Position numbers and translations under genes: made by a program | Shown here: one piece after another, positions 43,451 through 53,410 of the stretch | Layout of the letters: every line of letters begins with the position of its first letter | Numbering within the stretch: the first letter of the stretch is position 1 | Assembly: GCA_903837355.1 (NCBI GenBank) | Contig: CAILUI010000351.1 | Coordinates: 1-64,000, forward strand | Reading direction: 5' to 3' | Length of the DNA stretch: 64,000 nucleotides | DNA from: an uncultured Victivallales bacterium | GTDB lineage: Bacteria; Verrucomicrobiota; Lentisphaeria; Oligosphaerales; JAFGRS01 | The notes under the pieces: model-generated | The model's input: the letters and a program-made list of their open reading frames with translations, nothing else | Told to the model about the DNA's origin: nothing | Database searches by the model: none

Positions 43451-44644
43451 GTGACCTGGTCCAGACATCGCAGTGCACGCGCGGTCGTGCTGGGGCTGGT
43501 GGTGCTGCTGCTGGGCAGCGGCGTGATCATGCTCTACTCGACCAGCTTTGCCGTTTCCTCTGAGGACTATCTGAAGCGGCAGGCGATGTGGGTCTTTCTC
43601 GGCAGTGCACTGGCTGTCGGCCTGGCCATTTCCGACTACCGTCGACTGGGGCGCGTCTCGCGGATTCTGCTGATTCTGGTCGGCCTCGCCCTGGCCTACC
43701 TCGCCGGGGCGCACATCCTCTACAAGCTCCCGTTCGGCGCGGACATCGTCGCGTACCTCCCCCTGATCGGTGGACCGACCAAGGGCGGCTTCCGCTGGCT
43801 GCACATCGGACCCTTCTCGTTGCAGCCGTCCGAGTTCGCCAAGCCGGTCGTGGTGCTGTACCTGGCCGATTACTACCAGCGTTACGCCCGGCACACCCGT
43901 GAGTTCAAGCGCGGTTTCCGCGACCCACTGCTGTGGTGCGGCAGTCTCATCGCTCTGATCTTTCTAGGCAAGAACCTGAGCACCACCGTGATCACCGGCA
44001 GTATCATGGTCGTCATCATGTTCGTCGCCGGCGTGCGCCTGCGCTACCTCATCGCCCTGGCGGCGCTGGGCCTTGGCCTCTTCGCCCTGACGGTAACCTT
44101 CAGCAAGGAACACCAGCGGCGCATGACGACGTACCGCAACCCGGAGCCCATCCAGCAGGGGGAGGGCTACCAGCTCTGGCACTCGCAACTCGCCCTGGGC
44201 TCGGGCGGCTGGGCGGGGCTGGGGATCACCCAGAGCCGGATGAAGCAGTACTATCTGCCGGAGGCGCACACCGACTTCATCGTGGCCATCGTCGGTGAGG
44301 AACTCGGCTTCCGGGGCGTGCTCGGGCTCATGCTCCTGTACTGCCTCCTCGGCGGCAGCATCTTCGCTATGGCCGCGCTGGCGCAGACGAAGGGTGCCAT
44401 TCTGATGTGCGTGGGTATTGGCTGGACGCTGGCCTTCCAGGCCTTTGTCAATATCGGCGTCGTCAGCGGCTTCGGGCCGACGACCGGCGTCACCGCGCCC
44501 TTCCTGAGCTATGGCGGCTCAAGCATGCTGAGCTGCATGGCGGCGGTCGGCCTGCTGCTCAGTGTCAGCCGTGTCTGCGAGAAGGAAGCCGAGACGCTGG
44601 AGCTGCAGGACAGTCGCTTTGCCCGCAGCGTCGCGCAGAAGTAG
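43451..44644 (+). CDS. FtsW/RodA/SpoVE family peptidoglycan polymerase
   Basis: 397 residues with about ten membrane helices. The SEDS signatures 'LQPSEFAKP', 'EAHTDFIVAIVGEELGF' and 'APFLSYGGSSM' are intact. SEDS proteins polymerise glycan strands with a partner class B PBP. No PBP gene is adjacent. GTG 43451 has GGAGGG eight bases upstream; a GTG at 43442 overlapping the previous stop is the alternative. Whether it serves division or elongation cannot be told. Confidence 0.92.
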   Translation: MTWSRHRSARAVVLGLVVLLLGSGVIMLYSTSFAVSSEDYLKRQAMWVFLGSALAVGLAISDYRRLGRVSRILLILVGLALAYLAGAHILYKLPFGADIVAYLPLIGGPTKGGFRWLHIGPFSLQPSEFAKPVVVLYLADYYQRYARHTREFKRGFRDPLLWCGSLIALIFLGKNLSTTVITGSIMVVIMFVAGVRLRYLIALAALGLGLFALTVTFSKEHQRRMTTYRNPEPIQQGEGYQLWHSQLALGSGGWAGLGITQSRMKQYYLPEAHTDFIVAIVGEELGFRGVLGLMLLYCLLGGSIFAMAALAQTKGAILMCVGIGWTLAFQAFVNIGVVSGFGPTTGVTAPFLSYGGSSMLSCMAAVGLLLSVSRVCEKEAETLELQDSRFARSVAQK

Positions 44645-44674
44645 ACGCCCTGATGTCGCCACCCGAAACGGCCC

Positions 44675-44703
44675 TTGTTCAGGTGGCAGCAACCGGGTAT
44701 ATT
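44675..44703 (+). promoter_or_regulatory. promoter of the Cys-rich microprotein gene
   Basis: TTGTTC (44675-44680; 3 of 6) and TATATT (44698-44703; 5 of 6) are 17 bases apart, leaving a short leader to the ATG at 44736. Confidence 0.55.
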
Positions 44704-44735
44704 GATCGCCACATCATGCGGGAGATAAGAGATCT

Positions 44736-44927
44736 ATGGCCGAGAAGCACACGGATTGTCCCTGCAAGAACCGCGACTGTTACCGCCATCGCGACTGCGA
44801 GCCCTGCAAAGAGTACCACCACGGCCGCAAGTCCATGACGGCCTGCGAGCGCCTGCAGAGCGATCTCTCGCGTACCCAGGCCATGAAGATCTCGTCACAG
44901 ACCGGGGTCTGGACCGCCCAAGCCTGA
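44736..44927 (+). CDS. Cys-rich small protein, likely metal-binding
   Basis: 63 residues. Cys at 8, 10, 15, 21, 24 and 37, with His 28/29, in 'DCPCKNRDC' and 'CEPCKEYHH'. The opening resembles conserved small Cys-rich proteins of unknown function found in anaerobes, presumably binding zinc or an Fe-S cluster. It has its own promoter, a GGGAGA site and lies nine bases before the deaminase gene. Confidence 0.75.
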   Translation: MAEKHTDCPCKNRDCYRHRDCEPCKEYHHGRKSMTACERLQSDLSRTQAMKISSQTGVWTAQA

Positions 44928-44936
44928 GGCGCGCAC

Positions 44937-45533
44937 ATGGAGCCGGCCGGCAGCGACACGCTGGAGGTAACCATCCGCTTGCCCGACTGGGTGGCGGCCT
45001 ATGTTGCCACCCTGCCCGCCGTCATCCCGCGCCGCGAAAACCGTCTGCGTGTCGCCATCGAGCTGGCGCGGCAGAACGTGGCCCACGGCAGCGGCGGCCC
45101 CTTCGGCGCCGCTGTCTTCGACGAGTCGGGACGACTCTACGCCCCCGGGGTCAACCTGGTGGTGCCCTTGGGCTGCTCCATCCTGCACGCCGAGATGGTG
45201 GCGCTGGCTCTGGCGCAGCGTCGCGCTGGGCGTTTCGACCTGAGCGCCGGCGGCCAGCGCCGCTTCGAGTTGTGCGCCAGCACCGAGCCCTGTGCCATGT
45301 GTTTCGGCGCCGTCCCCTGGTCGGGCGTGACCAGCCTGGTCTGCGGCGCCCGCGATGCCGACGCCCGTGACGCCGGTTTCGACGAAGGGCCGAAACTCCA
45401 GGACTGGGTGGGGGCACTGGCCGAACGCGGCATCGAGGTCGTCCGCGACCTGCTGCGGGCCGAAGCCGTGGCCGTCTTCAGGGACTACGCCGCAGCCGGC
45501 GGCGCCATCTACAACGCCGGCAAGGCGCGGTAA
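44937..45533 (+). CDS. nucleoside/guanine deaminase (CMP/dCMP deaminase fold)
   Basis: 198 residues. The zinc site is complete: H84-A-E86 with catalytic Glu 86, and P-C119-A-M-C122. 'GGPFGAAV' near 53-60 and the 'FDEGPKLQDWVG' region resemble guanine deaminases and related nucleoside deaminases. The exact base is not decidable. The preceding microprotein gene may be co-transcribed. Confidence 0.85.
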   Translation: MEPAGSDTLEVTIRLPDWVAAYVATLPAVIPRRENRLRVAIELARQNVAHGSGGPFGAAVFDESGRLYAPGVNLVVPLGCSILHAEMVALALAQRRAGRFDLSAGGQRRFELCASTEPCAMCFGAVPWSGVTSLVCGARDADARDAGFDEGPKLQDWVGALAERGIEVVRDLLRAEAVAVFRDYAAAGGAIYNAGKAR

Positions 45534-45550
45534 CCGGCCGCCGACCCCGC

Positions 45551-46051
45551 TCAGCCGCCCGCGGCCACCTTGGCCACCACCTCGGCCACCTTGGCCACCG
45601 TCATCATTGAGAAGACCATGATGAACAACGCCACGGTCTCGATGATGCCCAGGGCGATCATGTAGTTGGTGAAGCCTTTGCCGGTCTCCGACAGGGCATC
45701 GGCGGCCCCGGCCGCGGCCCGGCCCTGCATCCAGGCGGATACCCCCATGGCCATGCCGCCAACGATACCCACGCTGAGCAGCGCCGGATAGAGCGCCCCG
45801 ACCTTGGCCGCCGCGTCGTTGATGGCCCCCATCAGGATGAGCCCGTAGAAGGTCTGTGTCAGCGGCGCCCCCATGAAGGCCAGGAGCAGGAAGGAGGCCG
45901 CCTTGTTCTGCGCATAGCACTTCTTCCAGGCCCCGATCGACGACATCGCCGCCGCCCCGGCGCCCATGGCCGACCCCATGGCCGAGAAGGTCAGACAGGC
46001 GAAACCACCGGCAATCCCCAGCGCGGTGGCAATCTCAGGAGTTGCAGTCAT
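45551..46051 (-). CDS. ntpK: V-type ATPase subunit K (proteolipid)
   Basis: 166 residues, two fused helical hairpins (four membrane helices), forming the rotor ring. The second hairpin has the essential carboxylate E138. T65, Q66 and Q109 line up with T64, Q65 and Q110 of Enterococcus hirae NtpK, which bind Na+ with E139. This pattern predicts Na+ rather than H+ transport; the L61 equivalent is Ala, but that residue uses its backbone. It is the last gene of the E-X-A-B-D-I-K operon. Confidence 0.9.
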   Translation of the reverse strand: MTATPEIATALGIAGGFACLTFSAMGSAMGAGAAAMSSIGAWKKCYAQNKAASFLLLAFMGAPLTQTFYGLILMGAINDAAAKVGALYPALLSVGIVGGMAMGVSAWMQGRAAAGAADALSETGKGFTNYMIALGIIETVALFIMVFSMMTVAKVAEVVAKVAAGG

Positions 46052-46092
46052 GATCGCTTTCCTTCCGTTTCACTTGCCCGCGTGTCCCGCGG

Positions 46093-47904
46093 TCAGGAAC
46101 TGCTTCCAGGGCCGTCAGCGGCCGCAACCTGCCGACGCCGCAGGGGCCGGTAAGCCGAGCCGGCGAACTCCAACCCGACGTGGCCGGCAAACTCGAGCAC
46201 GTTCAGGCGCACGCCGTGAACCAGCACGCCCATGGACCCCAGCAGTAGGTTGAAGGCATGTCCGAGCACCAACACCAAGGTGGCCAGCAGGCCGCCGAGC
46301 CACGGCATGCCGTGGATGGCCCCCGCCATCTCGTTCATGCTCTCGGCGACCTTCACGCCGGCGGCGCCAACCGCAAACAGGCGCACGTACGACACCACGT
46401 CCACGAAGCTGTTCGCCAGATTCAGCGCAATCTTCCCGAGTCCCAGACCCACGGTCCGGAAAGGGTTGAGGGAGGGTTCCGTGAACAGGAGCACCCCAAG
46501 CAGCCCGCCGCCGTACAGCCACGGCAGCGCGGGATGGGTCGGCGCCCCAAGTACCATCATCTTGGCCAACAGGTAGTTCCCCCATAAAATCGGGATCCAG
46601 GCAAGGGCTCCGACCGCCTTCAGCCAGGGGCGGGTCACGGCGGCGTTCCACACGTGCGCGACGGTCAAATGAATGGTGCCGATCAGGAAGCAGAGACGCT
46701 GCACGTTACGCACCTCGGCAAAGTATGAAACCGACGGGATCGCCCGCAGTGGATGCCCGTCCGGCAGGTGGATGGCGAAGTAGGTACCGGTGAGCACCCC
46801 CCAGACGATGGTCGAAACCGAGAGCACGACGAAGAGCCAGAAGGGCGCGGCCGGGGCCTGGCGGTACTTCCAGCGCAGCCCGAGGGTCAGGGCCAGCAGG
46901 ACGACGCCATACCCCGCATCCCCGATCAGCATGGCGAAGAACACGGAGAAGAACAGCAGGAAACAGGCGCTGATGTCGACTTCACGGTAACCCGGCAGAA
47001 TGCCCAGAGTCTGGAACACGCTGCGGATCGGCTCGACCCAGCGCGCCAGCCGCAGCTTCGTGGGGACGTTCAGATCATCGGCGGCAGGATCCACCGCCCG
47101 CACCGCCCAACCGTACCGGCGGGCCGCCGCCAGCAGGCTGTCGAGGTCGCGAACCGGAACATAACCCTCGAGGTAGGTGAGCGGCTCGGACTGGCCCATG
47201 CCATCGCGCGCCCGCGCCAACGCCACCTGCTCATCGAGGTCCGCCGCCGCCTGCCGCAGGCTCGGCACCGTAGCCGCGAGATGGTCCAGCTCCGCGCTCA
47301 CTCGCCGCAGTTCCGCCTCGACCTCCCGCCGCTCGGACTCGATCTCGGCGCCGTCGGTGCTCTCGGGGAACGCGCTCGCCGTGACCGGCAGTGCCACCCC
47401 GGCCGCGGCGACCACGGCGAGGTAGATGGTCTTGCCCTGCCGCGACAGCTCCGTGACCACCGTCCCGGCCGGCCACACCGGCAGTGCATCAGCGGCCACG
47501 GCCACCAGGACCACCTGCAGACCCGCTGCTTGGCAGGCGGCGACGTCCTCCCGCGAGAAACTGCCCCAGGGCGCCAGCGCCTGCGCGGCCCGCAGCAGCT
47601 TCTGGCGACGCTCCTCCGCGGCGCTCTGCTCGCTGGTCAGAGCCTGCACGCGGTCGACGAGCGCGGCCGGGTCCGCCGCCACCGGCGCAACGCCGACCGG
47701 GGACCCGACGGCCGGCCGCGCCTCCAGCAGGGCCAGCACACGCTCCAGGTTCTCGCGGCGCCGGACCAGACGGTCCAGCGCGTCCGAGGCCGGCGGCAGG
47801 CTGGGGAGCACGTGGACCGTGCCCACCTCGCGCAGCGCTGCGACGGCGGCCTCGCGCTCGGCGGCAAGACACACCACCGTCACCCTTTTCATCCGTTCAA
47901 CCAA
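46093..47904 (-). CDS. ntpI: V-type ATPase subunit I (stator membrane subunit)
   Basis: 603 residues. The N-terminal half is a cytoplasmic domain with coiled coil (about 40-270), then about seven or eight membrane helices. The conserved 'FAMLIGDAGYG', 'HIWGVLTGTYF'-type and 'SFVDVVSYVRLFAVG' segments form the ion half-channels. TTG 47904 has GGAG at good spacing and gives the usual 'VERMKRV' start; ATG 47892 is the alternative. Confidence 0.92.
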   Translation of the reverse strand: MVERMKRVTVVCLAAEREAAVAALREVGTVHVLPSLPPASDALDRLVRRRENLERVLALLEARPAVGSPVGVAPVAADPAALVDRVQALTSEQSAAEERRQKLLRAAQALAPWGSFSREDVAACQAAGLQVVLVAVAADALPVWPAGTVVTELSRQGKTIYLAVVAAAGVALPVTASAFPESTDGAEIESERREVEAELRRVSAELDHLAATVPSLRQAAADLDEQVALARARDGMGQSEPLTYLEGYVPVRDLDSLLAAARRYGWAVRAVDPAADDLNVPTKLRLARWVEPIRSVFQTLGILPGYREVDISACFLLFFSVFFAMLIGDAGYGVVLLALTLGLRWKYRQAPAAPFWLFVVLSVSTIVWGVLTGTYFAIHLPDGHPLRAIPSVSYFAEVRNVQRLCFLIGTIHLTVAHVWNAAVTRPWLKAVGALAWIPILWGNYLLAKMMVLGAPTHPALPWLYGGGLLGVLLFTEPSLNPFRTVGLGLGKIALNLANSFVDVVSYVRLFAVGAAGVKVAESMNEMAGAIHGMPWLGGLLATLVLVLGHAFNLLLGSMGVLVHGVRLNVLEFAGHVGLEFAGSAYRPLRRRQVAAADGPGSSS

Positions 47905-47932
47905 GGCTCAGTCTCCGTTCCGCGGCCAGCGC

Positions 47933-48559
47933 TCAGGCGGCCACCACCGCCGGGTGGGCCGCGCGGCTCTGGCACTTCTCTTTGGCGATCTTGGCGCGCC
48001 CCACCGCATTCGTCTGCTGGTCTCCCAGGTAGATCTGGATGCGGCGGATGTGCTCCCGGGCCTCAGGAATCTTCACCTTCTCAAACAGGTTCACCCGTTG
48101 CGTCACCACGCGCAACTCCTGCTCGATAAGCTGCACCTGCTCCTCGGCCAGACGCCGCCGCAGGTGCAGTTCGACGTGCTGCCGGACGACCTGCGCCGCC
48201 CCCTCGATCCAGGGCGGCGACAGGAAGAGGTCAGGGACCACGGGCTCGAAGCTCAGACTCTCGAACACCGGCGTGTCGATGCCGGCCACGTTACGGGTCC
48301 CGACGCGCCACTCGCGCACCTGCTGCAAAGACTCCAACAGGCCCTTCGCCGTCTCCTCCAGCACCGCCACCCAGCGCCGCACCCCCGCCGCCAGCGCCTG
48401 CTCGTCGGCAGCGAGCCGCGCCAGCACCTCCCGCACGTGGCGCACCTCGACCTGCAGTTGCTGCTTCTTCAGTTGCAGCGTCGGCAGGTAGCGCTGGAAA
48501 CGCTTCAGCGCGTCCCGCTGCTGCTTCAGTTCATTCTTGGTGAGTTTGATCTTGGCCAT
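47933..48559 (-). CDS. ntpD: V-type ATPase subunit D (central shaft)
   Basis: 208 residues, mainly two long helices as expected of the rotor shaft. The opening 'KIKLTKNELKQQRD' and the C-terminal 'TQRVNLFEKVKIPEA' and 'IRRIQIYLGDQQ' are typical. A diverged D from the second ATPase is at 62029. Start ATG 48559. Confidence 0.9.
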   Translation of the reverse strand: MAKIKLTKNELKQQRDALKRFQRYLPTLQLKKQQLQVEVRHVREVLARLAADEQALAAGVRRWVAVLEETAKGLLESLQQVREWRVGTRNVAGIDTPVFESLSFEPVVPDLFLSPPWIEGAAQVVRQHVELHLRRRLAEEQVQLIEQELRVVTQRVNLFEKVKIPEAREHIRRIQIYLGDQQTNAVGRAKIAKEKCQSRAAHPAVVAA

Positions 48560-48572
48560 GGGCAGACGGCCG

Positions 48573-49871
48573 TCATCCCGACGTCGGCCAGAACTCCTCG
48601 AGCAGCGTCGTCTTCATCCCCACTTCGGCGGCAGCGAAACACTCCGCCAGGGTCCGCCAACCCAGGTCCAGAGCCTGCTCCAGCGGGATGTTCACGCTGA
48701 GATCCATCATCCGGCTCTCGAACAACCCCCCATACTTCAGCAGCTTCTCGTCCCAGTCGCTCATGCGGAAGCCCATCGACTGCTTCTCCTGCGCTTCGCG
48801 GTACTCGGCGTAGAGCCGGATCATGGTATCCATCAGGGCCCGGTGGTCCGCCCGCGTCGCGCCATTCACCAACTGTTTGAGACGGCTGAGCGAGCCGAAG
48901 GGCTCGATGCGCCCCCCCACCAGGTAGAACTGCCCCTCGGTGATGTAGCCGGTGTTATCTGGCACCGGGTGGGTGACATCGTCGCCCGGCATCGTCGTCA
49001 CCGCCAGGATGGTGATCGAGCCCGCGGTCTCGAAGTCGACCGCCTTCTCGTAGCGCGCCGCGAGCTGGCTATAGAGGTCGCCGGGGTAGCCGCGGTTCGA
49101 GGGGATCTGCTCCATGGTGATGGCGATCTCTTTGAGAGCATCGGCAAAGTTGGTCATGTCGGTGAGCAACACCAGCACGCGCTTGCCGCGGATGGCGAAA
49201 TGCTCGGCCACGGCCAGGCTGAGGTCCGGCACCAGCAGGCACTCGACGATGGGATCACTGGCCGTATGCACAAACAACACCGAACGCGCCAGCGCGCCAT
49301 GCTCGTCGAGGGTGTTGCGGAAGAACAGGTAGTCGTCGTACTTCAGGCCCATGCCCCCGAGCACGATCAGATCCACCTCCGCCTGCATGGCGATGCGTGC
49401 CAACAGCGCGTTGTAGGGTTCGCCAGCGACCGAAAAGATCGGCAGTTTCTGGCTCTCGACTAGGGTATTGAAGACATCGATCATGGGCAGGCCGGTGCGG
49501 ATCATCCGGCGGGGGATGATGCGGTTGGCCGGGTTCACCGACGGCCCGCCGATGGCCGTCAGATGGTCGTGCAACTCCGGCCCACCGTCGCGCGGACCGC
49601 CATTGCCCGTGAAGATCCGGCCCAGCAGGTTGTCCGACGCCGCGACCCGCATCGGGTGCCCCAGGAAGCGCACCTCGCTCTGCGTCGAGATGCCGCGGCT
49701 GCCGGCAAAGACCTGCAACGACACCCGGCGCCGGTCCAGACGGATGACCTGCGCCAGCGAGGTGCCGCGGGCGCTGCGGACCTCCGCCAGCTCGCCGGCG
49801 GCAACACCATCGGCCTCGACGGTGATGACGTTGCCAGCAATCTGCAGGATGCGATTGTGGAGCATTCTCAT
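48573..49871 (-). CDS. ntpB: V-type ATPase subunit B (non-catalytic)
   Basis: 432 residues. It lacks a functional Walker A (the region reads '[16 protein letters not shown]'), as expected for B. '[21 protein letters not shown]' and '[25 protein letters not shown]' are signature stretches. ATG 49871 is chosen as the family N-terminus; the longer frame reads into subunit A. It is of the Chlamydia/Treponema type, distinct from the B at the window's right end. Confidence 0.92.
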   Translation of the reverse strand: MRMLHNRILQIAGNVITVEADGVAAGELAEVRSARGTSLAQVIRLDRRRVSLQVFAGSRGISTQSEVRFLGHPMRVAASDNLLGRIFTGNGGPRDGGPELHDHLTAIGGPSVNPANRIIPRRMIRTGLPMIDVFNTLVESQKLPIFSVAGEPYNALLARIAMQAEVDLIVLGGMGLKYDDYLFFRNTLDEHGALARSVLFVHTASDPIVECLLVPDLSLAVAEHFAIRGKRVLVLLTDMTNFADALKEIAITMEQIPSNRGYPGDLYSQLAARYEKAVDFETAGSITILAVTTMPGDDVTHPVPDNTGYITEGQFYLVGGRIEPFGSLSRLKQLVNGATRADHRALMDTMIRLYAEYREAQEKQSMGFRMSDWDEKLLKYGGLFESRMMDLSVNIPLEQALDLGWRTLAECFAAAEVGMKTTLLEEFWPTSG

Positions 49872-49911
49872 GAGCGCTGTCCCTGAGGCCAACCTCGCCT
49901 CGCCATCGCCG

Positions 49912-51669
49912 TCACTCCTTACCAGCGGTCGCCGCCAGCAAGCGCTCGATGGCCTGCTCCGCACTGCGGAACTCGTCGGTGTCCCACGGCGCGTAGTTCC
50001 AGTCGACGAAGTGCTGCCGGAAGGCGTGGAAGGCAGCCCGGGCCGCCGCTTTGTCGGCAAACGTGAAACGGGTGTCGAGGAGCTGCACCACCTTGCCGAA
50101 CACGTGCCGCTGTCGGGCCGCGCTGCTGGCGCCATCGGTCTTGTCGAACGTATTCTGCTGCAGGTAGACGGCATCGAGGAATTCGCTCTTCAGGTAGACC
50201 ACGAAGTCGCTGGTGAGCGTACCCTCCTCGCCGACCACCTTCATCATCTGCGCCACCTCGTGGCCCTGTTTCAGCAACCGCCGCGCCCGCGCCACCTCGC
50301 CGCTGTCCACCACGCTGCCGTACTTACTCCAGCTCTCCAGCGGCTGGATGGCCGGGTACCGCCGCGCGTTGGCGCGATCGCGCGACAGCCCCAGGAAGCA
50401 GCCCACCACCTTCAGCGTCGCCTGCGTCACGGGCTCCTCGAAATTGCCGCCCGCTGGGCTCACGGCTCCGCCGATGGTGATCGAGCCGTGCCCGCCATCG
50501 TACAGCTCAACCAGGCCGGCACGCTCATAGAAGCCGGCCACCAGCGACTCGAGATAGGCCGGGAAGGCCTCCTCGCCGGGGATCTCCTCCAGCCGACCGG
50601 ACATCTCGCGCAGCGCCTGCGCCCAGCGCGAGGTCGAGTCCGCCAGCAACAGGCAGTTCAGCCCCATCTGCCGATAGTACTCCGCCAGCGTTACCGAGGT
50701 GTAGATGGAGGCCTCGCGCGCCGCCACGGGCATCGAACTGGTATTGCAGATGATGATGGTGCGATCGATCAGGTTGCGGCCCGTGCGCGGATCCTCCAGG
50801 TGCGGGAACTCGCGCAGCAGTTCGACCACCTCGCCGGCGCGCTCGCCGCAAGCCGCCACAATCACCACATCCACCTGCGAGTGCTGGCTGAGCGCATGCT
50901 GCAGCACGGTCTTGCCGGCCCCGAAGGGTCCCGGCGTGCAGAAGGTGCCCCCCTTTGCCACCGGAAAGAAGGTGTCGATGATGCGCTGCTGCGTCACCAG
51001 CGGCTCACTGGGCAACAGCCTGACGCGGTAGCTGGTGATCGGGATCTTCACCGGCCACGACTGCACCATGGTCACGACCCGTTCCTCGCTGCCCTGGCTG
51101 ACCTTGGCCACGGTGTCCTTGATGGTCAGTTCGCCCGCCGGCGCCACCCAGGTCACACGCCAGTTGCCCGCCCAGGCGAAGGGCAGCATGATGCGGTGCT
51201 CAAAGAGCCCCTCGGGGACCGTTCCCAGCGCCTCCCCGGCGCGGATCTCGGCACCCGGCGACAGCCCCGGTGTCCAGGCCCAGAGACGCACCGTGTCCAG
51301 CGGGTAGAGGTACAGACCGCGCTGCAGGAAGTAGCCCTCCTGCCGGGCCAGCTCCGGAAGCGGGTTCTGCAGGCCGTCGAAGACCTGCGTCAGCAACCCC
51401 GGCCCCAACTCGACACTGAGCAGCTGTCCGCTGAACTCAACCGCGTCGCCGACCACGATCCCCTCGGTGCTCTCGAACACCTGCAGATCCGCCTCGCCGC
51501 CCCGCACCCGGATCACCTCGGCCTTGAGCCGGAGCGAGCCGCTGCAGACGTAGGCCACCTCATTCTGGATGACGCGGGTAGCGAAGGTCACACTCACCAT
51601 GTTGCCGTTGACGCCGGACACCTTGCCCCGAGGCACGTTCTCGTCCATGGGTCTCGCCATCCCTATCAT
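49912..51669 (-). CDS. ntpA: V-type ATPase subunit A (catalytic)
   Basis: 585 residues. Walker A GPFGAGKT (247-254), the arginine-finger-bearing partner being B. A long non-homologous insertion typical of A subunits lies at about 110-190. '[18 protein letters not shown]' and '[15 protein letters not shown]'-like stretches are conserved. The ATG overlaps the DUF2764 stop by four bases. Confidence 0.94.
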   Translation of the reverse strand: MIGMARPMDENVPRGKVSGVNGNMVSVTFATRVIQNEVAYVCSGSLRLKAEVIRVRGGEADLQVFESTEGIVVGDAVEFSGQLLSVELGPGLLTQVFDGLQNPLPELARQEGYFLQRGLYLYPLDTVRLWAWTPGLSPGAEIRAGEALGTVPEGLFEHRIMLPFAWAGNWRVTWVAPAGELTIKDTVAKVSQGSEERVVTMVQSWPVKIPITSYRVRLLPSEPLVTQQRIIDTFFPVAKGGTFCTPGPFGAGKTVLQHALSQHSQVDVVIVAACGERAGEVVELLREFPHLEDPRTGRNLIDRTIIICNTSSMPVAAREASIYTSVTLAEYYRQMGLNCLLLADSTSRWAQALREMSGRLEEIPGEEAFPAYLESLVAGFYERAGLVELYDGGHGSITIGGAVSPAGGNFEEPVTQATLKVVGCFLGLSRDRANARRYPAIQPLESWSKYGSVVDSGEVARARRLLKQGHEVAQMMKVVGEEGTLTSDFVVYLKSEFLDAVYLQQNTFDKTDGASSAARQRHVFGKVVQLLDTRFTFADKAAARAAFHAFRQHFVDWNYAPWDTDEFRSAEQAIERLLAATAGKE

Positions 51670-52241
51670 CTGGCCACGCTCACGCCGCTCGCGACCCGCC
51701 TAGTCGCGGCCTGTTCGACCGCCGCCGCGACCAACCCGTCGTACACCCGCAAGCCCGCCACCTCTGAACGGCCCGTCCACTTCCAGGCCAACGCCAGGCG
51801 TAGTGCGTAGAGCACCAGCGCCTCGAGGTCGAAATCGTGCTCGACCGCGAGGTCGTCCAAGCGCTGCCAGCGCAGCCGGTCCAGCTCACGTTCCCGCTGC
51901 AGTGGGTCCGGGTCGCTCAGGATCTCCTCGAGCCGCCGCCGGTCGCCGGGGAAAACGTCGTCGTCCGGGCGGAGGAACCCTTCGCCTTCCACGCCCAGCC
52001 GGGCCGCGCGCCACTGCACCAGGCCATTGCGCAGGTGGGTTTCCCAGGCCTGCCAACGGCGCTCGACCTCGCAGCAGGGCCGACCGCCAGGCTCGAGGGA
52101 GACGCGCGCCAAGGCCGCAGCGACGTCCTCGGGGAGCTGCCCCTGGCAGAACTCGGCGAACGCCGCCAGCGACAACGGCGCCGGTTCGCCGAAGCGCAGC
52201 ATCGGCAGGGCACTGACCTGGTAGTAGAACTGGGCCGCCAT
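51666..52241 (-). CDS. DUF2764 protein, 'X' subunit of EXABDIK V-ATPase
   Basis: 191 residues. The opening 'FYYQVSALPML' and 'LSLAAFAEFCQGQL' match DUF2764, a family found between E and A in the V-ATPase operons of Chlamydiae, spirochaetes and Bacteroidetes. These operons lack subunits C and F, so X is thought to take over the role of C. That role is not proven. It overlaps ntpA by four bases. Confidence 0.85.
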   Translation of the reverse strand: MAAQFYYQVSALPMLRFGEPAPLSLAAFAEFCQGQLPEDVAAALARVSLEPGGRPCCEVERRWQAWETHLRNGLVQWRAARLGVEGEGFLRPDDDVFPGDRRRLEEILSDPDPLQRERELDRLRWQRLDDLAVEHDFDLEALVLYALRLALAWKWTGRSEVAGLRVYDGLVAAAVEQAATRRVASGVSVAR

Positions 52242-52274
52242 CGTGGCCTCCGCCGAGGCGCCTTGGCGCGGGGG

Positions 52275-52889
52275 TTACGGCGTCTCGAGCGCCAGACTGG
52301 CCAGAAGCTTCGGACTCAGGAACGTCGACAGGGCCGCCGCCAGGGCCTCATCGCTGAAGTCGTAGACCACATCCGCTCCCACCAGCCGCACGCGGAAACC
52401 GGCCCGCAGCGCGGGCAGCGGAGTCAGGTCAACCTGGCGGCGCAGATCCGCCGCCAAAGCCTGCCCCAGCGCGGCGCGCAGGGCCTCGACCTGGCCAGGA
52501 TTCAGCAGCACCTCTAGCCGCTGCTCCCGGCCGCTGGACTCGACGAAATGGCGCACCAGGTCCGCCAGGATGGCGGCCATTGCCGGCGTATCCAAAGCGC
52601 TGCCTACCATGCTTTTCGCCACGTCCGACAGACGCTGTTCAAGCTGACCACGCAGGCTCAGCAACACGTCGCGGGCGGCCTGCCGCAACGACTGCTCGCC
52701 CGTTTCCCGCAACAGGTCGGCCTCGCGCCGCCCCGCCGCGACCAGCGCTGCGGCTGTCGCCGTGGCTTCCGTAACCACGCGCGTCGCCTCGGCAGACGCG
52801 GCCGCCACAATCGCCAGGCGCTCAGTCTCCGCCTTCTTCAGGCCCTCGTCGGTGATCCGCTTCAGCAGTCCCTGCAGTTCGTCCGCCAT
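52275..52889 (-). CDS. ntpE: V-type ATPase subunit E (peripheral stalk)
   Basis: 204 residues. The Ala/Glu/Arg-rich helical N-terminus (about 1-110) is followed by a small globular C-terminus, as in other E subunits. It is the first gene of the seven-gene operon. No G subunit is seen in the operon. Start ATG 52889 gives 'MADELQGLLKRI'. Confidence 0.82.
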   Translation of the reverse strand: MADELQGLLKRITDEGLKKAETERLAIVAAASAEATRVVTEATATAAALVAAGRREADLLRETGEQSLRQAARDVLLSLRGQLEQRLSDVAKSMVGSALDTPAMAAILADLVRHFVESSGREQRLEVLLNPGQVEALRAALGQALAADLRRQVDLTPLPALRAGFRVRLVGADVVYDFSDEALAAALSTFLSPKLLASLALETP

Positions 52890-52984
52890 GGTGCCTGACC
52901 CTTACTTGTGGCGCGCGGCAGGCCGCGGGAAAAGGCCTGCTAGAAAACACCGTAACATCGCCCAACTCGGAACGCCCGCAAGCC

Positions 52985-53004
52985 GCACCCGAAGCGGCGG
53001 GTGC
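52985..53004 (-). terminator. hairpin between a membrane-protein gene and the V-ATPase operon
   Basis: GCACCCG and CGGGTGC form a seven-pair stem with a six-base loop, 70 bases after the end of the gene at 53075 on the same strand. There is no U-tract. Confidence 0.35.
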
Positions 53005-53074
53005 CTGACAGGATGCCGCTCTGCGCGCTGATCATCCTTTTCCTTACGAACCGACACGAAGGCTATGCACCCCT

Positions 53075-53410
53075 TCAGCGGCCGAAGAGGTGGGCCAGCC
53101 CATGCGCCGCCAGCCAAAGCCCGGCGCTCACCAGCAGGAACCTGGCCGCGTAGCGGCTCCAGGTCCACGGGAGTTCGACCCGGCCGCCGAGGAAACGAAT
53201 CTCGAGGTGCCGGACGGTCGGGGCGAGCAGCGCCGCCGCCCAGTACAGCAGATCCAGCCCCTGCAGCCCCACCTTGCCCCCCGCGACGATCCCCATCGCC
53301 GTCAGACAGAGGGTACCCGGACAGGCAATGCCCCAGACCAGGTTGGACAGCAGAATGGCGAGAGAGTCACGGGCGGGAGTGGACGACTTCGAGACTTCGG
53401 CACTTGCCAT
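53075..53410 (-). CDS. small hypothetical membrane protein
   Basis: 111 residues with three hydrophobic segments (about 18-42, 50-65, 88-107). ATG 53410 has GGAGGTG at ideal spacing; the longer frame to 53611 crosses the promoter and adds no membrane helix. No family recognised. It lies upstream of the V-ATPase operon on the same strand but a hairpin separates them. Confidence 0.6.
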   Translation of the reverse strand: MASAEVSKSSTPARDSLAILLSNLVWGIACPGTLCLTAMGIVAGGKVGLQGLDLLYWAAALLAPTVRHLEIRFLGGRVELPWTWSRYAARFLLVSAGLWLAAHGLAHLFGR

